From positions 19,917,207 to 19,981,206 of the forward strand of contig NC_029516.1 of assembly GCF_001577835.2 (NCBI RefSeq): 64,000 bases of DNA, given 5' to 3'. This document shows, in pieces, positions 1 to 12,800 of the stretch. The notes beneath the pieces were generated by a model that searched no databases, was not told the DNA's origin, and was given only the letters and a program-made list of their open reading frames with translations. This DNA is from Coturnix japonica. Lineage: Eukaryota > Chordata > Aves > Galliformes > Phasianidae. How positions within the stretch are numbered: position 1 is the stretch's first letter; every line of letters starts with the position of its first letter. Position numbers and translations under genes: made by a program.

Positions 1-1446
1 CAACTCACCTCAAGGTACAGCATAAACAACAGCATTCAGGAGAAAAACTTCCTGCCCTCTTGACTAAGTGCATGTTATCTGCTTCTCTTGGGCAATCTAA
101 GGAGACTGTCACTACACTTACTCCTGCAATCATCACCACCTGCTGAGACAGATGCCAGCATTCTGCCAGCAGTGATCAATACCCAATATTCAAACTTCCT
201 CTTGTATCTCAGGTTAGCTTCTCATAGTCACGCTTCTTCCTCCCTTTACTTGACTTGACATAGCTTATGTCAAAAGAATTAAGGAGCTCTGATTTCCTGA
301 CACTGCCTAATTCAGCTGATACATATTTGCAAATTAATTATCTACCGGGCACCCAGAAGAAAGGGAGGAACCAATTACTTAATCGAGTCTTGCCTTCACA
401 GATGGAATGACTTACCTTCCTTTACAGTCTATATACAAACACTGCTCGTAGGCAGTTTCCATTATAATCTGTTTCACTGCAAATCATTTATAGGTTTCCA
501 CATGGTTTGAGAAAGAAGCTGTTTTACAAGTAGAGAAACCAGCACAGCAAGACAAAACAAACCTGTACCCCTCACATGAACAGGAGTCAGAAGACTCAGA
601 CTGCAGCTCCATCTCTCTTCTCCCCTCCAGCAAGTGATCATTGCTGAGTTTTGAGCTGAAATGCTTTAAATGTCTTATGGATTCAATACTTTTACGTTTC
701 AGTTTGTTTTTTCTCTGATTTTAACCTTCTTGATTTCTCATAGGGAAACTGATTTTTTCTCAAGTTGCACTGTAGATTTTGGGAGGGGTTTTTTGTTTAG
801 TTTTGTTTGTTTTCTGAGGAAAAAGAACAGAAACTATCAATAAAGTTTCATTTATTAATGTTTTTCCTTTGCCGCCCTCCCCACTTTATTATTTTGTACT
901 CTGTAGAAAATGAGCTGGCACTCACTAAAGTCTTTGGAAATACTTCTGCTAACTTCAATGAGCTCCAGGGTAAGTCATGATGGCTCACACCTTCCAGACA
1001 CAGCTAATGTTCTCACTGGAACCGTTCCTGAAGCAGGCGTGTTTTAACAAGTGCACCTGTGATTAAGCTGAACTGCGAAAACAGAAGTACACAGAACTGA
1101 GAGGCCCCTGGCAGCTTTCTAACTTTATTTGGCAAGGCAGGCAAACACAGGCAGGTGTAAAATCCTGCTTAAATTTCTGGAGGCCCAGCCCTGCTGAAAT
1201 CAGTGTCTTGTTGCTGTCCATGGCTGTGGAGCAGCATAACATACAGCTGCAAGGGTTCCAAAATGTACAGGGGCTGTAGTGGTGCACAGCCCTGGAATGG
1301 TGTTTTGGGTGTCTGTGTCCCGGTGTTGGTAGTGGAATGTTGTAGGGGGGCCTCAGTGAAAAGAGTCTACAGCAGATTGGTAGGCATCTGCCAGCTGGGC
1401 AGTGTCAATCTGCCATGTAGAAACTGACCAGCTTAGCCTCTTCTAT
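1..1446. other. Flanking DNA without recognised genes
   Basis: Unique-looking AT-rich sequence downstream of the Ac45 gene. Open frames are short and lack splice context or family resemblance. Confidence 0.5.
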
Positions 1447-1640
1447 GAGAATCACAGAATTGTAGGGGTTGGAAGGGACCTCATCGAGTCCAACCCCCTG
1501 CCAAAGCAGGCTCCCTACACCACGTCACACAGGTAGGCGTCCAGGCAGGTCTTGAATATCTCCAGAGAAGGAGACTCCACCACCTCCCTGGGCATGAGGG
1601 ATGAGGCATCAGCCATGGTGCCCAGAGCCCAGGCCACCTG
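1447..1640 (-). repeat. CR1 LINE 3' fragment
   Basis: It begins with the reverse-complement CR1 terminus (AGAATCACAGAATTGTAGG, then GGTTGGAAGGGACC) and continues through the TCCAGAGAAGGAGACTCCAC block. It is truncated at its 5' side. Confidence 0.9.
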
Positions 1641-3015
1641 GGCCGCAGGATGCTGAGGGTTGCAGTTAACTCCCCTCCTTTCCTGCTCCTTCCCAGCAAA
1701 GATCTCGCAACAGTAAACCTGCCCCATCCAGCGCTGCAATGCGTGGCTCCCCCCCAGTGTATTTTCTACCATAGCCTGGAAAGTGTAATACCAAACACAG
1801 CATATTGTTCAGTCTGCCCTTCTTCTGAGGTCTCCACTTTTACTGATGCTAATCCAACAAACCTACCTTCCAACATCTCTTACAACTCAATCTCTTCTGG
1901 AAGAGGCCTGCCTCTTCACAGCTTATGTGAGACTATTTTCTCCTCTTTTCCAAGTCCAGCCTAGGTAAGCAAGGGAGGGTTAAGCCTATCCTCAGTGCCA
2001 CACTTTAGTCAGGATACTGTGAGTTTGAGGAGTCCATGGGCTCAAAGGGGAAACTGGACAAATTCAGGAATGTAGGTATACTGAGAGTTATTAAACACGG
2101 TCACCATCTCTGGCTGAGGAAGTCCATGAATTTAAATGGCTAAGACCAGGAGAATGTCTGCAGGAAGCACTATTCTTGTACATGTTCACTGTACTCATTC
2201 TGCTGCTGGGTACTGGATTCTGATCTAGGTGGCCTTGTGTAGCTGTTCTTCAGTTTTCATATATCATCACCAGTGAACAAAATCTATTTCAAATTTTGGG
2301 GAATCTACAGAAGAGTCATAAGAAAGCTGTCTTCAACAAACCAAAACCCTTGTGATGTCCTTTGTCTGTTCTAGCTATCAATTTCATGACTATCATGTCA
2401 ATTTTCAGGGAAGACTCATTCTTTAAAGAGAGAACTAATGAAGTACAGTTATCTCTCCTGGCAACTTATTTTTGCTAAGAAAAAGTGTCTTTCTAACACT
2501 GCATTTTTGTGCAGACCAAATGGCAGCATTCCTCAAGGTTTTGAAAAACATTTGGGGAAAATACTACAGCAGTGGAGTCACCTTTCCTGGTTATACACCA
2601 GTTTCCTTTTTGTCTTCCAAGTCAGGACTGAATGATTCAGAAGAAATAGCTCCAGGTAGCATTTAACTTACCTCTTTGGCTTCGAAGCAAAAATGCAGCA
2701 TCCAGAAATGACGAGTATAAACTATTACTGGCTTAGTTAAAAAGCTGATTCTAACCATCTTTCCTCTTAATCACTGTCTGTGAGATGGACCGAGATTGAA
2801 GAAAAAAGAGAATTTTCCTCATGTGACTAATATAACTTTGTTAAATTGTATCTTTTTGTTCTTAAACTAATAAAACATGCACACTCAACAATACATTGCT
2901 AACAAAAAAATAAGAATATTATTTTACCTTTTTTTCACCATTTTACCATTTACTGTCCCATAATATTTAGCAATTCCCCCCACAGACAGATTGCTCAGTG
3001 AGAGGTTGTAGCATC
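1641..3015. other. Flanking DNA, nothing recognised
   Basis: The first 150 bases may still be diverged CR1. A 104-residue open frame at 1650-1964 shows no family resemblance. Confidence 0.4.
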
Positions 3016-3021
3016 TTTATT
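3016..3021 (-). terminator. Candidate polyadenylation signal of the Ac45 gene
   Basis: The minus strand reads AATAAA here, about 590 nt past the stop codon. ATTAAA variants lie closer, for example at 3480-3485. Which one is used cannot be told from sequence. Confidence 0.4.
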
Positions 3022-3612
3022 AATTGCAAAAGAATTAATCACACTGAGCTCTATCAGGCTTCTGAAAGCAGTGAGATGACCATAAACACATTCAGACTTA
3101 AACAGTAGAGTACCACTATCTTTTTTCCCCTCTTTTGTACAACCTTCAAAACTACTCCAAAGATACCTGGCAAAGGAAGAATGCTAAGAAAATTACATTA
3201 TTTCCATCTGCATTGGCACATTTAATCATACTTAGTATGATAATACGTTCAGTTTCTTATTGAATTAGTTATTTATAAATCCTTCTCATTTCTCTCTGTT
3301 GTGATAGTCTTTCTTTGCCAAAAATATTTAATCTGAAGGCAGCTTGTTCTGGTCTTTTTAATAACTAGAGTAATAATCTTGACAACCTCACCTTAGACCT
3401 CAATAACGAACATTATTAAAAAAAAAGGAAGTTAATAACAAGTAGAATTATTATTATTTTTGCTAACCATAAGTATCTGTTTAATATGTCATTTGATTAT
3501 CCTTTTCCACGATGACATCTTTTCAGGTTACACATGTCATAAAGTAGAAGGCTTAGAAAAATCATAAATATCAACCCAGAAAACGCTGAAGCAGTATTAA
3601 ATAAATCCATGG

Positions 3613-3822
3613 CTATTCTGTCTGAGGAACTGACAGAGCTGGACCTTTGGGATCATCAAATCTGCTGTTTGTTGTGAGCTGCATGATCATGTGAATTCCG
3701 TAGGTCAAGATCCAGAGTAAAATTATAGATGTCAACAAGCCCATCCAGATTGCAGGGCTGAAGAAACCTGTACAGTCACTGGCATAGGAAAACTGGCCAT
3801 TTTCCACATTGAATCCTTGAAT
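3613..3822 (-). CDS. ATP6AP1: Ac45 gene coding exon 10 (membrane span and tail)
   Basis: This last coding exon encodes residues 385-453 and the stop. It begins [17 protein letters not shown], continues through [13 protein letters not shown] and a hydrophobic span to HMIMQL, and ends with the tail [16 protein letters not shown]. It is the best conserved part of the family and corresponds closely to the human Ac45 C-terminus. The acceptor is CTTCTCAG|ATT. Confidence 0.96.
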   Translation of the reverse strand: MQGFNVENGQFSYASDCTGFFSPAIWMGLLTSIILLWILTYGIHMIMQLTTNSRFDDPKGPALSVPQTE

Positions 3823-6800
3823 CTGAGAAGGAAGAAAGACAGATGAGTGAAATTAAATGTAAAGTATAGACCTTACCTTCAGGATGTATGCCTCTCTCAC
3901 TCAGCCCTTTAAAAAGAGTGAGAACAAATACCTTGCCTAACAATTTTCCAGGTCTCCTTTCCACTTAAAAATGTAATATGCAGCAGTTGTTTGTTTGGCA
4001 GGAGAGAGGTTGTGTTCCCACTTCACAAATTTGTGTTAGTTTTGATCACGCAGCATGTGTGATCAGCATAGCTCGATGACCACTTCAGAATCAGGGAATT
4101 CAAGGGCATATGAGGTAATGTTCCTCAAATGATACGATTTGTCAAAATATCTTGAGATTTTTAGATAATATCTCCTTTATGAGTAGAACTTCTAGAGCCT
4201 ACTTTAAAATGTATTTAATGATACATAATATTTTAGCTGAGTTTTAGTTAAAGTTTAAGAAGAAAACAGTTGGTAAGGTTTTTTATCCTCCATTTAGTTG
4301 TGGACTCCATGCTGTGTTTTCACATACAAAATCCCACTTACGGAAATGGACTTGGTGAAGGATGCGAAAAAATAACAATAGGGGATTCTATAGGCACACT
4401 GGGCAGAGGACACAGGCAAAGGAAAGCATACTTCCTCTGACTAATGAGAAGTAAGAATTACCTCCAATAGGACCCCACCACATCCTTATCTCTAAATTGT
4501 AGAAATATAGACTTGAAGGCTGGACAACTTGGTAGATAAATAATTTTGCAGCCAGAAGGTTGTGGTCAACAGCTCTATGCTCAATTGGAAGCTGCTGACA
4601 AGTTATGCTCAAAAAGGGTCTGTCTTAGGACTGGTACTCTTCAGTGTTTTTATCAGTGATACAGACAGGGGGATTGAGTGAACCCTCACCGAGTTTGCTG
4701 ATGACACTGAGCAGAGTGGTGCGGCTGATACAACAGAAAGAAGGGATGCTAAAGAGAGAGAACATTTAGATTGGATATTGGGAGGAAATATTTTACACAG
4801 AGGATGGTGGAGCACTGGAAGAGTTGCCCACAGTACCTGCGCATGGGGACCCAAGCAGCCTGATCTAGGAGCTGACAACTCTGACCACAGCAGGTGGATG
4901 GAACATGATGATCTTTAAGGTTCCTGCCAACCTAAGCCATTTTATGATTCTGTTATAGGCTTTTCACATGCTTTGGGAAACCTGTAATATTTCTTCTGTG
5001 ATTGGTTTCTTGAGATCTGCTACTGGTTGAGCTCATGGCTGTTATTATCCTCAGAAAAGTCAACTAATTTTGTGACCTACCTGGGGATCAATTATCTATT
5101 CTGATAGATCTCCAGGCTTTGCAAAAGGTATGAACAAATTGAATGCCTCTGAGACTGATACCATACTTAAACTTTTGTTAAAACCAGTTAAAGGATTCAA
5201 AAGATACAAAGGGAAGATAATTTGCGAAAAACAAACAGGCACATAATGACATAAGCACCCACTCCTTCAGAAAGAAGCACTCCTTCAGAAGGAAGGGAAA
5301 CTAGTGGAAGAAAATGAAGGAAAAAAGATCATGGATTTTTAATTTATGTGTTCCCTCTCCATGATTACTCTATGCTTTAAGATAAATTAACATAACATTT
5401 TTGTGTTAATTAATTTTGCACTTCCTACGAAAGATGCTGAACAAACTAAAGAAATCTGTCTGTAGCTTGTAGATAACGCTACTTCAGTAAGTACTCGGAG
5501 TCTGAGTTAATTCATGGTTCAGGCAACTGAAGTTAATGTGCATATAATAAGTGTTAAAAGCAATGCCTATACCTTGTGAAATGCTGATTAATAAAGCTAT
5601 TATCATATGCAGGCATAAGGCAACATGGAGGTGAAGATAATTTTAACATCATGAGATTTTTTGGACCTTGTAGAAGAACGTTTCTGAGTGAGATCTTGCA
5701 AATCCTAAATGCTTTCACTATGGGCAGTCAGAGTTCTGATTAAAGCGGGATTACTGGCAATAAGCTTTTGGGTTGGATAACTGCGCAGTTCCAGAGAATA
5801 CAGGTGCTTACCAAAGCTGTTTCTTGTTAAGCCACTGCTTTGACAACAGATGAAAATGTAAATTGTAGTCAAGAAATATAACCTGAAAAACTTGTTTACA
5901 ATAAAAAGCAGGTGATGATTTATGTTATTTCAGTAGGAAAAAAAAAAGACTGAAGTTCTGAAAAGCAGTGCATTTGCATTACCACGTTTACAGGAAATCT
6001 CTGAAGCACTCAGCACCTATATTTGCTTTAGCAAGACATTATCACTTCTAGTTTAGAGCCAGAAATACTGTATTTTATTTTGTCGATCCTACTGGTGGTA
6101 GTTTTTTTTTGTGGGGTTTTTTGGTGCTTTTTTTTTTAAAGAATGATTATGCTTATTGAACCTCTGAGATGAAAGCTTTAATTGTACATTCTTAAGATGT
6201 GATATCTACGTTCAAGAAGAATTATATGTGGGATTCTTTTATTGCTTTTCTGAAGCTTTATCATTCCTGTGGGGGTGTTACATTGCAGCTAGGCGATAAA
6301 AATGTCATTACTAGCAGCATTTCCACCACGAAGAAATTAAAATCACTTAAATTCCTCTAATTTTTATGAATGCAAAATACAGCATACAGGATCCAAGTCT
6401 CACTTCCTGCGGAAGTTCTGGTTTTACTGTTTGGACTAGAATTATTCATCTTGTCCATACTAGCAAGCATTTACTGAATATGTTTTAAATTATTTGTCCT
6501 GAATTGAGTCTCTTCATCATCTGCTCTCTGACAAAGCCTTCAAATAAGATCTCTTGTTTCCATTGTTCTTAAATGTATGCTGGACATCTAATTTTTGAAC
6601 ATAGTAATGTTTCAGCCAGAAAGAATCCTAAAATTAGTACCTTTAAAGTTTTTGGCAATTTTTGTTAAGAGCAAATTGGTTTGAAAACCAGTATGACACA
6701 TAGTAAAGAAATGCAGTACTTGGTGGTTGCTTCCTCTTTAATTTCTTACAAAACCCTGGAGCCCCTCAAAAAGATAAGACTTATAATGGCAGAATAACCT

Positions 6801-9800
6801 TTCTCGCCACAAAAGAAAAACATAGCAGAGTGATATTAGTACAGTTTACATCTGTGAGTGGTGACACTGCAGGCCAAGGCTTTGTCTAAATAGCATCCTA
6901 TGGAGGTTCTTTACAAGGCAGTGATCAAGCTAGTGCCGGAACTAAAGCAATGCCTGCACCATTTCAGCCTGGCCCTGGAACATACTAAGGAAGCCTTCAC
7001 TGTGCAGGTGCCACAACCTCTTTAGTATGGGGATACTATTTTGACCTTCCAAAGTTGCAAAGTGCAATTGTACCATCTAGATTGGCACTGGGTCCTGATT
7101 TCTGACTCACTGCATAACATTGACAATGAAAGTCATGATCATCAGTGTCAACAAGCAGCTTCTGTGCTGGCTGCAATCACTAAGCACATCCCACGTGTTT
7201 TTTTCATCTTGCAACACAGCTTGGGAGTTAGCAAATCTCATTCTTGGACAAAGACCAACAGTGATACCATTCAGACTTCTTTAAGTATCAGTAGAAGATA
7301 ATTGGGAAGGTATGATCTAGTTTAGACAGAACTTAGAAAGTGGTCAAAAATGGTGACATTCTGGCTTGACAGGGAATCATATAACAAAAATGCTCAGAAA
7401 AAGACTTTCCGGACTGTTTTTAACACCAAAGACAAGATTAGAGAAAAAGGCCTTCTTCCAAAGGAAAGTTCTGTTGTCTGAGCAGTGAAAGCAGCTGTTG
7501 CTCCATAGGAGTGAAGAAGAAAGTTGGGTAAACTATTATTTATCTTATTAAAATTAGATTGAATGGATGCCTGCTAAAGATGGAACAAGACTTCTCATTA
7601 GGCTTTGAGAAGATAGCAGCACCAATTCATTTAGAAATTCTAGGAAAAGATAGGTTGTTGTTGTAAGTGGACCCTCTGTATTTTCACAGCCTGAGTATTC
7701 TCACAGTTCAGACTAGTGATGTCAAAGTCTGTGACCTGCAATTCAAGGATTTGACTAGACAAGATCCAGCTGCCTGGACTCAGACATTATTGAGCCTTTC
7801 CATAAAGCACCACCATCAGGAGGAACCTTCACAACAATGGTATGTACTGCTGTATTGCTTCTCAAAAACTGTGGGACTTAATCTTACAGTCTGCAGAGGG
7901 GAAGACGGAAAACAATGATTCAGAAGGAAGGCTGCCAGAGATACTTAGGTCTGGTGTTTTTGTGTGGCTGAATAATGACTAAAGATATTAAATTTGCATT
8001 CCATCTTCTTTTAGAATCCAAATCTGCAATGGACCTAAGCAGCTCTGGGTAGTAGGAGGAAAGTTAATCTCACTACCAATGCCATTCTTTTGAGATTTCA
8101 GTGCTTAAACTGAAGTGTTAAATGTGAATTCAGATCACTGAGATTTTTTGATAATGAAATTATTAATATGACTATATCAGCACTTGTATCCAGTTATGAG
8201 ATTAGCTCATCTTTGACAAAGAGAGTCCAGTTTGCTGATGTATTTCTCCCTAACTGACAATCAGTGCCTGCAATGATAGCCAGTCATCTACATCTACACA
8301 AAATAAAGGGAAGATCTGTATTTCATTAAAAAAAAAAAAAAAAAAAACAACAAAGAAGAAGCAAAATATTTTCCTTCTGGGCCATGTGGTATCTGGTATT
8401 TCTCCTGATCGAAATCCATGGCAAACCTTCCATTACATTTAATCCTACTGGGCATTGTTTCTGTCTGTAGGAGTTCAGACTATCTATGCCATTGAAAGCT
8501 GTAACCACACTAAGCTGTACTTTTCTAGGTAAACAAAGTGCAAAGAAATCAAGCAAAAACAAAGTAAGCAGCATAAAGCCACCCACCTAAGAGGTCTGCA
8601 TTTCCAGCAGCAGCCCAATTCATTAAACAGGCATGGAGACTTAGTCATTCTTTGCCTGATTAAGCGCATTTAGTTTTATTGGTTTTTCTTTTTTGTGGAC
8701 AACTTTGGAGTTTTTGTTTTTCACAGCTGCACTTCCATGTTCTTACTGTTCAGCAACTGCCATCTCTTTTACCCCTTTTTTGAATAGCTCACCTAGGGGG
8801 AACAGATTTTCTTTTACATTTTTCCTCAGGTTGAATTGAAAGTAAGGGCGTTATGAATTTGTGTCGTTCGGCACCTACAATAGCAAGTAATAGTTCTTGG
8901 AATTATCTCTGAAATAGCAGTGTGTACTCACTTGGAACCTGGAAATGAAAACATCCCAGTTGATTGCTTCTAAGTTGGATGGAATCAGACTTGCCAGATC
9001 GAGACTACTTGTTCCCACCAGCTGACAATGAAATGAGTACTCTGCAGGAGCAGAGATGACAGATACATTATACTTTGCAAGTTTTCCTTCATCTTGTACA
9101 ATCTCAACTGAATCCAAAGTGAACCAATTTCTATCTGAGCCTCCATACAACATATTGGTCATTAAAAACCTAGAAAGACAACAGAATAAAAAAAGTTAGA
9201 ATGCCAGAAGGAAAAAATTAACATTAATTTGATAAAGCACTGGTGGCAAATAAAGGTACATCACAGCCGGCGTCTCACGTCATTAGGACTGTTCATAAGT
9301 GAATACCCTTTGTGAACATTTCTACTGCTTCTTTGAGTTTCATCTCACAAACTGTGGCAGGCAAGGAGCAAAACAATGTGATTTCATTCTTCAACGGCTT
9401 ATGCCGATGCAATATCTCATCAGTTGCCAACAGTTTATAATGAGTGGACCAGAACTTAAGACACTGCCAATAGGCCTGCAGTGGCTCTCAATAAACAATT
9501 TATGGGATTTTTTGGAAAAAAAAAAAAAACAAACAAAAAACCCTGCTTTTATGATAGGTACAGCCATGATAACCATTTTGATTTGTTGTAATTATTCTTT
9601 GGTTTAGATGCTTAAGTGGCAATCTACCTTTGCAAATGTCTGCATTTACAGTACAAGAGAGTTTTCTCTCACTAGATGGGAGGAAGGTTACTCAGCCCCA
9701 CTTTCCTGATTTGTAGCTGTTTAGCCACAAATGAACATTTTCTCATGTTGCAAAAAACAGTTTCTGGTAGTTTACAACCATGGGATTTAACTAAAAGTGT

Positions 9801-12800
9801 TACTACCACTGCGGTATAAACAAATGTTCTGAAAGAAAAATTACTGAGAATGCACAGAAGTAAATTCTTATCTATAAATACCAGGACTACGTCCTAATCT
9901 TTACCATTCTTACCCAGTAGTTTTTAGGTAATCAAGTTATCTCTTCAGGAAGTGATAAACTTTTCTCCTTATATTTTGCTCCATACTTAGTCCCCACTTG
10001 TTTTACATATTTATCTCTCTGTAGTTTGCTGAGTCACATAACCACAAAAAGTCTCTAAGAGTAATCCAGACTTGATTCAAAATGAAATACTGTAATGTCT
10101 ATCCACACCACTATTGGCATCACCGTGTGTGATTTTAAAATCTGGGGTAATATTTAAATGCAATGATGACAGGTTTAAAAAATAAGCAGTTGCCTATAAA
10201 CAGTGCACAATATAGAGTAGTAGTGTTCTCTATCGACTCTTTAAATCAGTTGCTTTTAGTAGCATATCATCCATTCAACTTAAAGCCTAAACTCAATACA
10301 ATCAATGTTTCTTAGGAGTAAAATAACAAATTACTACATTGAGCTGTTTTCTTATGGTGTTTTTTTGTTTGTTTGATTGTTTGTTAACGATCAGTGGTTT
10401 TTGATTCATATAATACTGAAGAGTTCTGAAATTCTCAGAAGAGATCACAGAACTCCAAGCACCAATCAGGTGAGAAAAGGATGTTTTGTCTTTTGTCATT
10501 CCTCTCTTGAACTTAAACTGCTCCTTCCACACTATATTCAGCTATAAACATCAGTGAAAAAAAGAACAAAAGAACTGCATCTAACATATAAGTTTATATG
10601 GAAAATTATCCTATTGTTATAATGATAAAGGTGCAACATTTACAAATGCATTAGCATAGATACTAATTGTGAGAATCTTTTCCTGATATATAGCACAGTT
10701 TGAACTGAATTTTCAGCTGCAGGCTCTAAAAGCACTTCTTCAACCTAAGGACATGGCCATTTATAAATATACATAAATACGTAACATATACATAACCATA
10801 CTTAAACCTTGTGCCAGCCACAAGTGCTGAGTGTGCTCTGAACCCTTGCTAAGAAGTCAAGGAAACAAAAAGAAGGAAATTCTTTGGAAACACACTGTAT
10901 GAACAAACAAGTTTTAGAAGGCCTTTATCTTGCCTTTCAGAGGAAATGCTGTGCTCACATTGAACATTACAGCCAATACAGGAAGCGAACTATCACAAAG
11001 CCATTATACTCTTTAATTATTGTGGCACAAACAGTTCTTGGCTGCATGCTAGACTCCCTTTGTGGCGGATAACCCTCTGAACTCTAACTGTCTCTACTTG
11101 TTGCTGATCACCATTTCACGTGGCTATTCACTGCAAGGAGAAATGTTTCTGAAAAGGAAGTTATCTGGAATTACCATTGTTCCAATAAGAGAAGCACAGT
11201 TGAAATGTACCAGACTTTGCACCACAGTTCTTGGAGCAATTCCATTTAATACATGCTGTACAAGAACAGTCACATTCTTAGAACTTTAAGTAGGGAATAG
11301 AGAAATGAAGCTCTATCCAGCTAATGCTCAGCACTTCTGTCCAATTTGGTACCTTTCTCCAGAAAAGATGACAGATGTGTGAACAGCTGGATGTCGTCAG
11401 CTGCTGGGAAAGCTGAGGTGCTTCTTCAAGCAAAATCTATTGCCCACTGCTCCTACTCCTGGTGGAGCATTACTTCACTTTTCTCAAAGCAGCCAGAAAA
11501 CCTGAACAGCTCACCCTTCTATGGCAAGTGCAGGAGGGTGACCATTGCTCTTGCTGGAGAAAAGAGAGAGGCACATTTCCATAAGAAGAGGCAGCTACTG
11601 CAGCTGCTTGTAGGAAGGAGGTGGGCTGTGCCTAGCTGCTCAGCGCAATGTGGCTTGGGGGCGGTAAGGATGAGCTCTGGATTGAGTTTATGCTGTTGAG
11701 GTTAGAGTTTATTGAGCTCAGTCAGAAACAAATTGAGCTATTTGACCATGGTCCTGTCTGGTGTCATTTTATTTTATTAAATGACCTTTGCAGAGAAAAA
11801 ATAATGCAGTTATGGCTCTGTCTTCTATGCCTTCTCACCTCTTCGCCCTGCTCATGTCCTGTCTACTGAGCCAGAATGTAATCTTACTAAGAAGTCATCT
11901 TCAACAACAAATGTAATTGAAATGAACAAGCAGGGGAAAACAGAACTTATAATGTCTCTCTGTGGGTTTTAGTTCTTGAGAACAGACATGCTGGGATGAG
12001 CAAAGTAAACGAAGTCTTCCCGAATCATGAAAAGATCAATGGGCTGTCCTGGTTCTGTTAAGTGTGGATTATATACCACACAGTATTGTATTATGGGAGC
12101 TAGTAGAGGCCTAAAATGGCATGACTGTCTCTTTAAGCAGGAGAGAAACTGAAATGAAAAGAGCCAGCCACATTGTTTTTGACAGAGATTACGGAAAACA
12201 TTTAACTGCTGTTCCTGCTGCTGAGGAAAGAACTGAGGTTTGTTGACCAGCAGCTGTATGGCAATCCTCACAGCAGTACAGATGCTATCCTGGAGTCCAC
12301 CAGAGAGAGCAAAAGCAGCATGTTTTCTCTTCAAGTTTTCATCCTAAGTCCTCCTGTTGCCTCATTTTCCCTTCCCTGTTCTCATGGTGGAAGAAGCTTG
12401 CTTTTGTCATCATCTACAGAGCAGAAAAATTATCAGTTTTTGCAGCCCTCGTTAGCCACAGGCTAACTCCAACAGAGTACATTGGCAATCTATATCAGGA
12501 TGAAACACAAAGCCTGGCAAGGCAAGCAGACTTCAGCTCCTGGAATTATTTCCAACTTAAAATAAGATGTTTTGTGTGCCACTGTCTCACAGAATGGTTG
12601 TTTGTTTACACTGTTTTCAGAACTTTACCTGAGCACGCTTAAATATTCTTTACTATACGGTAACTCCTCAGCAATAAAAAACAAAACTGTGATTTTAATA
12701 ACCTTTTCACCACTTTTTTTTCTTTGTCTTAATTTACAAATGGGCTTTGTACATCACAAAGATTTATTTAAGAATAAATCATAAGTTACCTTATCTCTAG

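Larger units (their letters stand above)
3823..8931 (-). other. Intron 9 of the Ac45 gene
   Basis: A 5.1-kb intron holding one CR1 copy (4607-4965), a short tandem duplication near 5258-5295 and an A-run at 8329-8346. The stretch 7000-7900 has modestly long open frames but nothing identifiable. Confidence 0.85.

Noticed and set aside
7041-7918. Possible coding exons in intron 9
   Set aside because: The open frames are short, lack paired splice sites and match nothing recognised.
11346-11869. GC-rich open frame of 117 codons in intron 8
   Set aside because: No family resemblance and no splice context; left as unexplained intronic sequence.
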